From Bacteroidia bacterium (GTDB taxonomy: Bacteria > Bacteroidota > Bacteroidia > Flavobacteriales > Flavobacteriaceae), in assembly GCA_018679315.1 (NCBI GenBank), contig JAHHLF010000287.1, forward strand, positions 1-8,488: 8,488 bases of DNA, written 5' to 3'. Positions 1 to 7,018 of the stretch are shown here, one piece after another. The number at the start of each line of letters is the position of its first letter. Position 1 is the first letter of the stretch. The notes below the pieces were generated by a model. That model had not been told where the DNA came from. It saw only the letters and a list, made by a program, of their open reading frames with translations, and did no database searches. Both the position numbers and the translations under genes were made by a program.

Positions 1-1
1 C

Positions 2-1234
2 ATGGCTGATAGTTCCTTGTTTTACATCATTATTGGCATCCTTGTGCTTCAATATTTTATTGAACTGGTATTGAGTCTGCTCAATGCACGGAAGTTTATG
101 GATCCCATTCCTGATGAATTAACGGATGTCTTTGATACAGAGGAATACAAACGGTCGCAGCGTTATAAAAAAGAGAATCATCGGTTTGGATTATTGACAA
201 GTACATTCTCACTTGTGCTTACGCTGACTTTTCTTTTGATAGGCGGTTTTGAGTGGGTCGACCAGTGGGTACGAACCCTTACCACCCATCCTATATTGAT
301 GGCAGTGTTGTTTTTTGGGGTGATCTTATTCGGATCTGAAATACTGGGTATTCCCTTTGGAATTTATCACACCTTTGTGATCGAAGAGAAATATGGATTC
401 AACAAGACCACTCCCATCACTTATGTGACAGATAAGATAAAAGGATGGCTCTTAACTGCAATACTTGCAGGCGGTGTTCTGTCTTTAATAATGTGGTTCT
501 ACCTTTGGACAGGTCCTGATTTTTGGATCTATGCCTGGGGGCTGATCGCAGTCTTCACCATATTTATGAATTTGTTCTACAGTAGGTTGATCGTGCCCTT
601 ATTTAACAAGCAGGTTCCCCTTGAGGAAGGTAGTCTTAAATCCCGGATCAAGAACTATGCCTCGGGCGTTGGGTTTGATCTGAAGAATATTTTTGTCATC
701 GATGGATCGAAAAGATCAACCAAGGCCAATGCGTATTTCTCAGGTTTTGGCAAGGAAAAGCGGGTGGCCTTATACGACACCTTGATCGAAGATCTTGAAG
801 AAGAAGAGATAGTAGCCGTGCTCGCGCATGAGATCGGGCATTACAAAAAGAAGCATATCATCATCAACTTAGTTTCTTCGCTCTTGCTAACTGGATTGAT
901 GTTATATATCCTCTCAATCTTTATAAACAACCCTGAGCTATCCGGAGCCATCGGGGTAACAACGCCTAGTTTTCACGCAGCACTCATCAGTTTTGGTTTG
1001 CTGTATAGTCCCATATCAGAAGTTACCGGACTGATCATGAATTATCTTTCCCGGAAATTTGAATTTCAGGCCGACGCGTATGCCAAAAATACCTTCGCGG
1101 CAATGCCCTTGATCAGTTCCCTTAAAAAATTGTCGAGGCACAGCCTTAGCAATCTCACACCACACCCGGCCTTTGTATTTGTGCATTATTCCCACCCTCC
1201 TCTTTATCAGCGTATTAGAGAGCTTCAGGCATGA
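2..1234 (+). CDS. M48 family (Ste24/CAAX-type) integral membrane zinc metalloprotease
   Basis: This gene encodes a 410-residue membrane endopeptidase of the Ste24/FACE-1 branch of peptidase family M48. The zinc motif HEIGH lies at residues 276-280 (His276, Glu277, His280). The third ligand is expected to be Glu354 in the downstream EFQAD motif. About seven hydrophobic segments are visible, near residues 5-27, 64-83, 97-117, 148-167, 173-194, 288-310 and 325-345, which matches the seven-helix barrel of Ste24. The stretch between helices 5 and 6 (SKRSTKANAYFSGFG) and the C-terminal NLTPHPAFVFVHYSHPP are typical of the family. In eukaryotes these enzymes cleave prenylated CAAX proteins. Bacteria lack that substrate class, so the role here is probably membrane-protein quality control or peptide cleavage, which is inference. 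The ATG at position 2 fits homologues as I recall them, but the upstream sequence is outside the window, so a more distal start cannot be excluded. Confidence 0.93.
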   Translation: MADSSLFYIIIGILVLQYFIELVLSLLNARKFMDPIPDELTDVFDTEEYKRSQRYKKENHRFGLLTSTFSLVLTLTFLLIGGFEWVDQWVRTLTTHPILMAVLFFGVILFGSEILGIPFGIYHTFVIEEKYGFNKTTPITYVTDKIKGWLLTAILAGGVLSLIMWFYLWTGPDFWIYAWGLIAVFTIFMNLFYSRLIVPLFNKQVPLEEGSLKSRIKNYASGVGFDLKNIFVIDGSKRSTKANAYFSGFGKEKRVALYDTLIEDLEEEEIVAVLAHEIGHYKKKHIIINLVSSLLLTGLMLYILSIFINNPELSGAIGVTTPSFHAALISFGLLYSPISEVTGLIMNYLSRKFEFQADAYAKNTFAAMPLISSLKKLSRHSLSNLTPHPAFVFVHYSHPPLYQRIRELQA

Positions 1235-1240
1235 TTTTTG

Positions 1241-1271
1241 TTGGTTAGGACAAAAGATTGTGGTAACTTTA
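1241..1271 (+). promoter_or_regulatory. Candidate flavobacterial promoter for the RelA/SpoT gene
   Basis: A TTG at 1241-1243 is followed, after 20 bases, by TAACTTTA at 1264-1271. This fits the Bacteroidota pattern TTG-N17-23-TAnnTTTG except for the last base. Transcription would begin almost at the ATG at 1276, giving a leaderless or near-leaderless message. The 41-base gap contains no convincing terminator, so readthrough from the protease gene is also possible. Confidence 0.4.
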
Positions 1272-1275
1272 TTTT

Positions 1276-3483
1276 ATGAGGACGGCAACGCTGATTGAGA
1301 AGGAGAACAAAGAAATTGCCAGGCAGTACAAGGAATTACTTCGCATAAGTTATCAGACGCTTTCCAAGGCCGATAAGAAATTGATCCGATCGGCTTTTGA
1401 TGTGGCTGTTGATGCCCATAAAAATCAACGCCGCAAGTCCGGGGAAGCCTATATATTCCACCCAATAGCCGTGGCAAAGATCGTGGCCAATGAAATTGGT
1501 CTCGACGCAACGTCTATTGCCTCTGCCCTACTTCATGATGTTGTCGAGGATACTGAATATACCCTGGATGATATTGAACGTCTCTTTGGTGAAGCTGTCG
1601 CTCGTATTGTAGATGGTCTTACCAAGATCGCACATCTGAAAAAGGACGCCAATATTTCCCACCAGGCGGAAAATTTCCGGAAAATGCTCCTCACCTTGAA
1701 TGATGATGTTCGGGTGATCCTTATCAAAATAGCAGATCGCTATCACAACATGCTCACCCTTGATGCCATGCCGGAGCACAAGCAGGTAACCATGGCTTCA
1801 GAAACGCTTTATATCTATGCACCTCTGGCGCATCGTATCGGATTGTATAATATTAAGACAGAACTGGAAGATCTGGCTTTGAAATATACGGAGCCTGACG
1901 TGTATAATGATATCCAGGAGAAAATTGAAGATACGAAGGAAGAGCAACGTAAATATATTGACGATTTTACGGCAGTTATCAAAGACACGCTCGATAAAGA
2001 AGGCCTGGATTATACGATCAAGGGCCGGATGAAGTCTATTCACTCCATACGCCGAAAAATGCAGGTGCAAAATGTTGTCTTTGATGAGATCTATGACAAG
2101 TTTGCCATCCGCATTATATACAAGACAGACAGGGAACAGGAGAAATTTTTGGCCTGGAAGATCTATTCTATCGTTACCGATCACTTTACCCCCAATCCGA
2201 TCCGTCTAAGGGATTGGATCTCCTCTCCGAAATCTACAGGCTACGAAGCCTTACATATAACGGTAATGGGACCGGAAGGCAAATGGGTTGAAGTACAGAT
2301 ACGCTCGGAGCGCATGCATGAGATCGCTGAGAAAGGCTATGCAGCTCACTTCAAATATAAACACGGGGAACAGAAAGACCTGGGTATTGAGGATTGGTTG
2401 AATAGGTTACAGGAAGCCCTGGAAGGATCCAATGGAAATGCGGTAGATTTTGTGGAAGAATTTAAACTCAACCTTTATTCCAAAGAGATCTTTGTATTTA
2501 CGCCAAAAGGGGAGTTAAAGTCTTTACCTAAGGGGGCTACTCCGCTCGACTTTGCATTCCACATCCATACCGAAGTAGGGATGAAAACCAGGGGGGCCAA
2601 GGTAAATGGCAAGCTGGTTCCTTTGAATACTGAGTTGAATAGTGGAGACCAGGTTGAGATCATGACATCAGAGAGTGCACAACCCAATAAGAATTGGCTG
2701 GATTATGCCACTACAGGGAAAGCGCGATCCAAGATCAGATCGTCCTTAAAAGAAGAACGCAAGCTTATCGCCGCTGATGGTAAAGAAGTGCTGCGCCGGA
2801 AACTGAAGTCACAAAAGATCAGTCTTAATGAAGATGTGATCAATAAAATGGTCAATTTCTTTAAGCTTCAAACCAGTCTGGATCTATTCTACAGGGTGGG
2901 AATAGGTACGATTGACAACCAACAAATAAAAGAATTTGCCTCTTCCTACAACAATGCATTTATCAGCTTTTTCAAAAATCGCATTCGTAAAAAAAGTGCG
3001 CCTGAAGATATAGACAAGGAAGAGATCACCTCGAAATTCGACGTCATTGTCTTTGGAAAAGATGAAGAAAAGCTTGATTATAAATTCTCTAAATGCTGTA
3101 ATCCGATACCCGGAGATAGCGTCTTTGGTTTTGTAAGTGTCAAAGAGGGGATCAAGGTGCATAAGAACAATTGTCCGAATGCAATATCCATGCAGTCCAA
3201 TTATGCCTACCGTATCATGCCGGCTAAATGGATCGATTCGAGCCAGGAAGAGTATAGAGCCGACATTCAGATAATCGGTATTGATAACCTCGGACTGGTT
3301 AGTGAGATCACGCAATTGATCTCAACCAACTTGCACGTGAATATGCAAAATCTCAACTTCACAGCAGACAGCGGAACCTTTAAAGGGAAGATCACCGTTG
3401 TCGTAAAAAACCAAGCTATGATCAAGAAATTGATCGATCGGCTCAAGAAGATCGAAGGTATCGAGAAGGTTACGAGAATTTAA
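1276..3483 (+). CDS. spoT: Bifunctional RelA/SpoT-type (p)ppGpp synthetase/hydrolase
   Basis: This 735-residue cytoplasmic enzyme makes and degrades the stringent-response alarmone (p)ppGpp. The HD hydrolase domain (about residues 40-190) keeps its manganese ligands His62, His87, Asp88 (in HDVVED) and Asp154 (in ADRYHNM). These align with His53, His77, Asp78 and Asp144 of Streptococcus Rel. The synthetase domain (about 230-345) keeps Gly250, Arg251, Lys261, the Mg-binding Asp274 (in YDKFAIR), Tyr323 and Glu339 (in EVQIRS). A TGS domain follows at about 404-464, then a helical region, then a Cys-rich zinc-finger-like domain with Cys607, Cys608, His629 and Cys633, and a C-terminal ACT domain at about 660-735. 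Both active sites look intact, so it should be truly bifunctional. The length is normal for long RSH proteins. The symbol could equally be rel or relA; spoT is chosen because the HD site is complete. It lies 36 bases upstream of the Fur-family gene. Confidence 0.97.
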   Translation: MRTATLIEKENKEIARQYKELLRISYQTLSKADKKLIRSAFDVAVDAHKNQRRKSGEAYIFHPIAVAKIVANEIGLDATSIASALLHDVVEDTEYTLDDIERLFGEAVARIVDGLTKIAHLKKDANISHQAENFRKMLLTLNDDVRVILIKIADRYHNMLTLDAMPEHKQVTMASETLYIYAPLAHRIGLYNIKTELEDLALKYTEPDVYNDIQEKIEDTKEEQRKYIDDFTAVIKDTLDKEGLDYTIKGRMKSIHSIRRKMQVQNVVFDEIYDKFAIRIIYKTDREQEKFLAWKIYSIVTDHFTPNPIRLRDWISSPKSTGYEALHITVMGPEGKWVEVQIRSERMHEIAEKGYAAHFKYKHGEQKDLGIEDWLNRLQEALEGSNGNAVDFVEEFKLNLYSKEIFVFTPKGELKSLPKGATPLDFAFHIHTEVGMKTRGAKVNGKLVPLNTELNSGDQVEIMTSESAQPNKNWLDYATTGKARSKIRSSLKEERKLIAADGKEVLRRKLKSQKISLNEDVINKMVNFFKLQTSLDLFYRVGIGTIDNQQIKEFASSYNNAFISFFKNRIRKKSAPEDIDKEEITSKFDVIVFGKDEEKLDYKFSKCCNPIPGDSVFGFVSVKEGIKVHKNNCPNAISMQSNYAYRIMPAKWIDSSQEEYRADIQIIGIDNLGLVSEITQLISTNLHVNMQNLNFTADSGTFKGKITVVVKNQAMIKKLIDRLKKIEGIEKVTRI

Positions 3484-3493
3484 TTTAATACTG

Positions 3494-3501
3494 TACTTTT
3501 A
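3494..3501 (+). promoter_or_regulatory. Candidate -7 element ahead of the Fur-family gene
   Basis: TACTTTTA matches TAnnTTT of the Bacteroidota -7 box and ends 18 bases before the ATG at 3520. The -33 element is poor: only TTA at 3470-3472, inside the end of spoT, lies at a suitable distance (21 bases). It could serve fur-purA independently of spoT, but the evidence is only a short motif in AT-rich DNA. Confidence 0.3.
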
Positions 3502-3519
3502 CCGAATTATTACAAGGAT

Positions 3520-3975
3520 ATGTCAAGAGCCAAAGATCAGGAGATCGTAAAGGGCGTTTTTACCGCATTCTTGGAGGAAAATGGGCATCGCAAAACGCCT
3601 GAGCGCTACGCTATCCTCCAGGAAATATATGACAGTGAAGGGCATTTTGATATTGAGTCGCTATACGGCATGATGAAAGATCAAAATTACAGGGTGAGCC
3701 GTGCTACCCTGTACAATACCATTGAGCTCTTACTGGAATGTAAGTTGGTAAGGCGTCATCAATTTGGATCTAATCACGCCCAATATGAAAAGTCCTATTT
3801 TGACAGGCAGCACGATCATATTATCCTTACCGATACAGGCGAGGTCATGGAATTCTGTGACCCGCGGATCCAAACAATAAAAAAGACCATAGAAGAAGTA
3901 TTTGATATTCAGATCAACAACCATTCATTGTACTTCTATGGCACCCGAGATACAAAAGAAAAATCAAAAACGTAA
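3520..3975 (+). CDS. Fur-family transcriptional repressor lacking CxxC structural zinc motifs
   Basis: This 151-residue DNA-binding protein has the Fur fold: an N-terminal winged helix (about residues 8-85, recognition helix around SRATLYNTIELLLECKLV at 60-77) and a C-terminal dimerisation and metal domain (86-142) with the hallmark HDH at 98-100 and NHSLYFYG at 134-141. Aligning by eye to E. coli Fur, one metal site is fully kept: His42, Glu90, His100 and Glu111 match His33, Glu81, His90 and Glu101. The other site is half lost: Gln97 and Gln118 replace His87 and Glu108, while Asp99 and His135 remain. The two CxxC pairs that hold structural zinc are absent; the positions of the first pair are Leu103 and Thr106. 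The only cysteines are Cys74 and Cys113. The protein may still sense a divalent metal, or something else; whether it acts as Fur, Zur or PerR cannot be told. It lies 12 bases upstream of purA, so the two are probably co-transcribed. Confidence 0.92.
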   Translation: MSRAKDQEIVKGVFTAFLEENGHRKTPERYAILQEIYDSEGHFDIESLYGMMKDQNYRVSRATLYNTIELLLECKLVRRHQFGSNHAQYEKSYFDRQHDHIILTDTGEVMEFCDPRIQTIKKTIEEVFDIQINNHSLYFYGTRDTKEKSKT

Positions 3976-3987
3976 TTAGCATTCTAC

Positions 3988-5259
3988 ATGGCGGTTGATC
4001 TACTCCTGGGCTTGCAATGGGGAGACGAAGGAAAAGGTAAAATTGTTGACGTACTAACTGGCGATTATGACATCATAGCCCGTTTTCAGGGAGGACCTAA
4101 TGCCGGGCACACCCTTGAATTTGACGGAATTAAGCACGTACTCCATACCATCCCTTCAGGTATTTTCCACGATAAATCAGTTAACGTTGTCGGTAATGGT
4201 GTCGTAATAGACCCTGTCATCTTCAAAAAAGAATTAGACAACCTTGACCCATTTAACCTCGATCTGACTAATAGGTTGTTGATATCGAGAAAGGCGCATC
4301 TCATCCTTCCAACACATCGTTTGTTGGATGCAGCTAGTGAGGCTTCCAAAGGCAAAGCCAAAATAGGATCAACTTTAAAAGGAATAGGTCCAACCTATAT
4401 GGATAAAACCGGGCGTAATGGCATGCGTGTCGGAGACCTGGAATTGGATCACTGGACTGTAAAGTATCGCTCCCTTGCTGATAAACATGAGGCCATGCTA
4501 CGCACTTTTGATGTAGATATTCAATACGATCTGAAGGAATTGGAAGCTGAGTTTATGGAGGCTGTAGACCGACTCAAGACACTTCCTTTTATAGACAGTG
4601 AAGAGTATTTATTCCAGGCCCAGAAAAACGGTAAGAAGATTTTAGCCGAAGGGGCTCAGGGCAGTATGCTCGATATTGATTTTGGCACCTATCCCTATGT
4701 TACTTCCTCGAATACCACCGCTGCGGGAGCTTGTACCGGACTCGGGGTATCCCCTGGTTCTATCCAGGGAGTATTTGGAATATTTAAGGCCTATGCGACA
4801 CGTGTGGGCAGTGGCCCTTTCCCGACAGAACTTTTTGACAAGGTAGGCGCTACTATGGGGAAGGTAGGAAATGAATTTGGGGCCACTACGGGCAGGCCTC
4901 GCCGTTGTGGATGGCTAGACCTTGTTGCTTTGCGCTATGCAGTGCAGATCAATGGAGTTACAGAATTGATGATGATGAAAGCCGACGTTCTGAGCGGCTT
5001 TAAAGAGGTAAAAGTCTGCACCGCTTATAAGTATAGGAACGAAGAGATATCACACCTTCCTTTCAATATTGAAGAAGCTAATGTGAAACCCATTTACAGA
5101 TCATTTCCCGGATGGAAGGAAGATCTGACCCGACTTACAAAAGCAGAGAAACTTCCAAAGGCATTGCTTGACTACATTGATTTTCTTGAAAAATCACTTG
5201 ATGTGCCCATCCGTATCGTTTCCGTAGGCCCGGATCGAAAACAAACGATCATGCGCTGA
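3988..5259 (+). CDS. purA: Adenylosuccinate synthetase
   Basis: The enzyme joins IMP and aspartate using GTP to form adenylosuccinate, the first step from IMP towards AMP; it works in the cytoplasm as a homodimer. All landmarks are present in this 423-residue protein. QWGDEGKGK at residues 10-18 carries the catalytic Asp13 and the phosphate loop. GGPNAGHT carries catalytic His41. GIGPTYMDKTGRNGMR (132-147) carries Arg143, which reaches the partner subunit's IMP site, and Thr129 precedes it. TTGRPRRCGW (300-309) carries Arg303 and Arg305. MKADVL with Lys331 and Asp333 is the guanine-recognition element. These numbers coincide with those of E. coli PurA up to about residue 305. The length is slightly below the E. 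coli protein and normal for the family. The ATG gives the expected N-terminus directly before the phosphate loop. The 12-base gap to the Fur-type gene leaves no room for a riboswitch or promoter of its own between them, so it is probably expressed with that gene. Confidence 0.98.
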   Translation: MAVDLLLGLQWGDEGKGKIVDVLTGDYDIIARFQGGPNAGHTLEFDGIKHVLHTIPSGIFHDKSVNVVGNGVVIDPVIFKKELDNLDPFNLDLTNRLLISRKAHLILPTHRLLDAASEASKGKAKIGSTLKGIGPTYMDKTGRNGMRVGDLELDHWTVKYRSLADKHEAMLRTFDVDIQYDLKELEAEFMEAVDRLKTLPFIDSEEYLFQAQKNGKKILAEGAQGSMLDIDFGTYPYVTSSNTTAAGACTGLGVSPGSIQGVFGIFKAYATRVGSGPFPTELFDKVGATMGKVGNEFGATTGRPRRCGWLDLVALRYAVQINGVTELMMMKADVLSGFKEVKVCTAYKYRNEEISHLPFNIEEANVKPIYRSFPGWKEDLTRLTKAEKLPKALLDYIDFLEKSLDVPIRIVSVGPDRKQTIMR

Positions 5260-5314
5260 TCAAAGGCAACATTGAGCGGTATTAAATCTATCTTAAGTCG
5301 GCAAGAGCTCACCT

Positions 5315-5330
5315 AAAAAAAGCTATTTTT
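5315..5330. repeat. Imperfect A/T-armed AGCT palindrome upstream of the OstA-like gene
   Basis: Seven A residues (5315-5321), GC, then TATTTTT form a 16-base inverted repeat centred on AGCT with one mismatched pair (A5320 against A5325). It overlaps the candidate -7 element and ends 12 bases before the ATG. A similar 14-base palindrome sits at 8259-8272, and the two share the decamer AGCTATTTTT. It could be a protein-binding site or chance in an AT-rich gap. Confidence 0.4.
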
Positions 5331-5331
5331 G
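5324..5331 (+). promoter_or_regulatory. Candidate -7 promoter element for the OstA-like gene
   Basis: TATTTTTG is a full match to the Bacteroidota -7 consensus TAnnTTTG, ending 11 bases before the ATG at 5343. No clean -33 TTG is present at the usual 17-23 base distance; TCG at 5298-5300 is the nearest (23 bases). The 83-base gap after purA is the first place after spoT where a new transcription unit fits well. Confidence 0.45.
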
Positions 5332-5342
5332 ACAAAATTCTT

Positions 5343-7007
5343 ATGGTGATCCGCCTACTCCTCATACTACTCTTATTGGTTCCCCTGTCCGGTATTGCCC
5401 AGGAAGAGGAAGAAACGGCGGAACGTCAGATCAATATTGTTTACGGAGCTAATTTCACCAAAGATGAGATTCAATTCCCAGGGGCTTCGATCTTCAGTAG
5501 GGATTCCAGGCAACTTCAATTTGAGCATCAGGGTGCAGATCTATTCTGCGATGCAGCCATCTTTTATCAGCAAGAGAATAAGCTACGCGCTGTCGGGAAT
5601 ATTCGTTTAGTTCAGGGCGATTCCATCCAAATGACCAGTAACCGGATTGATTACGATGGCAATTCAAAATTGGCCAAGGCCCGGGATAAGGTCGTTTTGA
5701 GAAATGCCAGTATGACATTGCGGACAGATACCCTGTATTTAGACCGGGAAGCACAGGAAGCTTATTACAACACCTCAGGCACTATCGTGGATTCGGCCAA
5801 CGTGCTTAACAGTAAGATCGGAAAGTACTTTATGACCACCAAAAAATACCAGTTCGTGGATAGCGTAAATATCAAGAACCCGGAGTATACCGTAGATTCG
5901 AAACGACTCGATTATTACACGACGTCAAAAAATGCATATATGTACGGCCCTTCCACTATCGTCGGGAAGACCTATACCTTTTATTTTGAACGGGGCTTTT
6001 ACGATACGAAAATTGAGCGGGGCTATGGCATAAAAAATACACGGATCGATTATAACAACCGCATCATAGAAGGAGACAGTGTTTATTTTGATAAGGCTTC
6101 TGCCTTTGCTTCCGCAACCAATAATATCAAAGTAACAGATACGATCAACAAAGGGGTAGTAAGAGCGCATTACGCCGAAGTTTTTCGACAAAAAGATTCG
6201 GTTTTTGCTACCAAGCGTGCCGTTGCCATAAATCTCGTTGAAAAAGATTCTATGTATATACACGGCGATACTTTGATGATCACCGGAAAGCCGGAGGAGC
6301 GAGTACTGCGGGCATTTCGAAATTCGAAATTCTATAAAACAGACCTCAGCGGGAAATGCGATTCCATCCACTTTACCCAGAATACCGGTATCACGCAATT
6401 GATAAGGGAACCCATTCTGTGGAACAAACAGAACCAAATGACAGGCGATAGTATTCACCTGGTCAGCGATATGGAGACGGAAAAACTAGATTCCTTAAAA
6501 GTGATCAATAACGCTTTTGTTATTGCTTTTGACAGCATAGGCAAAGAGGGATACAATCAAGCCAAAGGCAAGGACCTCTTTGGGAAGTTTAAAGAGAATC
6601 AACTGCGGACCATTGACCTGGTAAAGAATACAGAGGTCATTTACTATATGTATAATGACGATGATGAATTCATAGGGATCAACAAGACGATCTGCAGTGC
6701 CATACGAATGACTATGGGTGCAGATGATATTGAGGAGATCATTTTTTACACGAATCCGGACGGAACGATTTTCCCGGATTCCGAATTACCCAGAAACAGT
6801 CGGAAATTACGAGGCTTTATCTGGCGAGGCGATGAACGCATAAATTCCAAAGAAGAGATCTTCGATGAAGATGACAACAACATTGAATTAGTTTACATAC
6901 GGGGTATCGAAAATCCGATCGATATTGATGCCGAAGAGGAAGAACGGCAACAGAATGAAGGCGATCCTGTTAATAGCAAGGCCATACGTAAAAGATCTTC
7001 CCAATAA
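5343..7007 (+). CDS. OstA-like exported protein (LptA/LptD N-terminal-type repeats)
   Basis: This 554-residue secreted protein belongs, by sequence pattern, to the OstA-like group of Bacteroidota, related to the LptA/LptC/LptD-N beta-jellyroll fold that carries lipopolysaccharide across the periplasm. An N-terminal signal peptide is clear: Arg4, a leucine-rich core at 5-13 and GIA before Gln20 as the likely cleavage site. There is no lipobox cysteine, so it should be periplasmic or outer-membrane associated. The body is rich in short alternating beta strands. It repeats a G-D-S/T-hydrophobic motif at about residues 92-95, 244-247, 308-311 and 368-371, with a degenerate CDSI at 339-342, suggesting several OstA modules in tandem. 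The last 50 or so residues are very acidic and then basic (DEDDNN, DAEEEE, ending KAIRKRSSQ), probably a flexible tail. There is no LptD C-terminal barrel. A direct role in LPS transport is inferred from the fold only. The aminotransferase gene begins 11 bases after the stop. Confidence 0.85.
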   Translation: MVIRLLLILLLLVPLSGIAQEEEETAERQINIVYGANFTKDEIQFPGASIFSRDSRQLQFEHQGADLFCDAAIFYQQENKLRAVGNIRLVQGDSIQMTSNRIDYDGNSKLAKARDKVVLRNASMTLRTDTLYLDREAQEAYYNTSGTIVDSANVLNSKIGKYFMTTKKYQFVDSVNIKNPEYTVDSKRLDYYTTSKNAYMYGPSTIVGKTYTFYFERGFYDTKIERGYGIKNTRIDYNNRIIEGDSVYFDKASAFASATNNIKVTDTINKGVVRAHYAEVFRQKDSVFATKRAVAINLVEKDSMYIHGDTLMITGKPEERVLRAFRNSKFYKTDLSGKCDSIHFTQNTGITQLIREPILWNKQNQMTGDSIHLVSDMETEKLDSLKVINNAFVIAFDSIGKEGYNQAKGKDLFGKFKENQLRTIDLVKNTEVIYYMYNDDDEFIGINKTICSAIRMTMGADDIEEIIFYTNPDGTIFPDSELPRNSRKLRGFIWRGDERINSKEEIFDEDDNNIELVYIRGIENPIDIDAEEEERQQNEGDPVNSKAIRKRSSQ

Positions 7008-7018
7008 GGTTGTCATCC

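Noticed and set aside
1798..2184. A 128-codon open frame on the - strand
   Set aside because: It is antisense to the conserved synthetase domain of RelA/SpoT and shows no family features.
2884..3315. A 143-codon open frame on the - strand
   Set aside because: It lies opposite the Cys-rich and ACT regions of the RelA/SpoT gene, where the + strand protein is conserved; no domain is visible in the antisense product.
3514..3518. AAGGA before the Fur-type gene as a Shine-Dalgarno site
   Set aside because: It ends one base before the ATG, far too close to act as a normal ribosome site.
3976..3987. Possible riboswitch or separate promoter directly before purA
   Set aside because: The gap is 12 bases, too short for either.
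5254..5278. CGCT / AGCG arms after purA, considered as a terminator
   Set aside because: Four pairs with a long loop and no T tract are no better than chance.
5925..6458. A 177-codon open frame on the - strand
   Set aside because: It lies wholly inside the OstA-like gene, has no recognisable domain, and looks like a chance frame opposite a well-supported gene.
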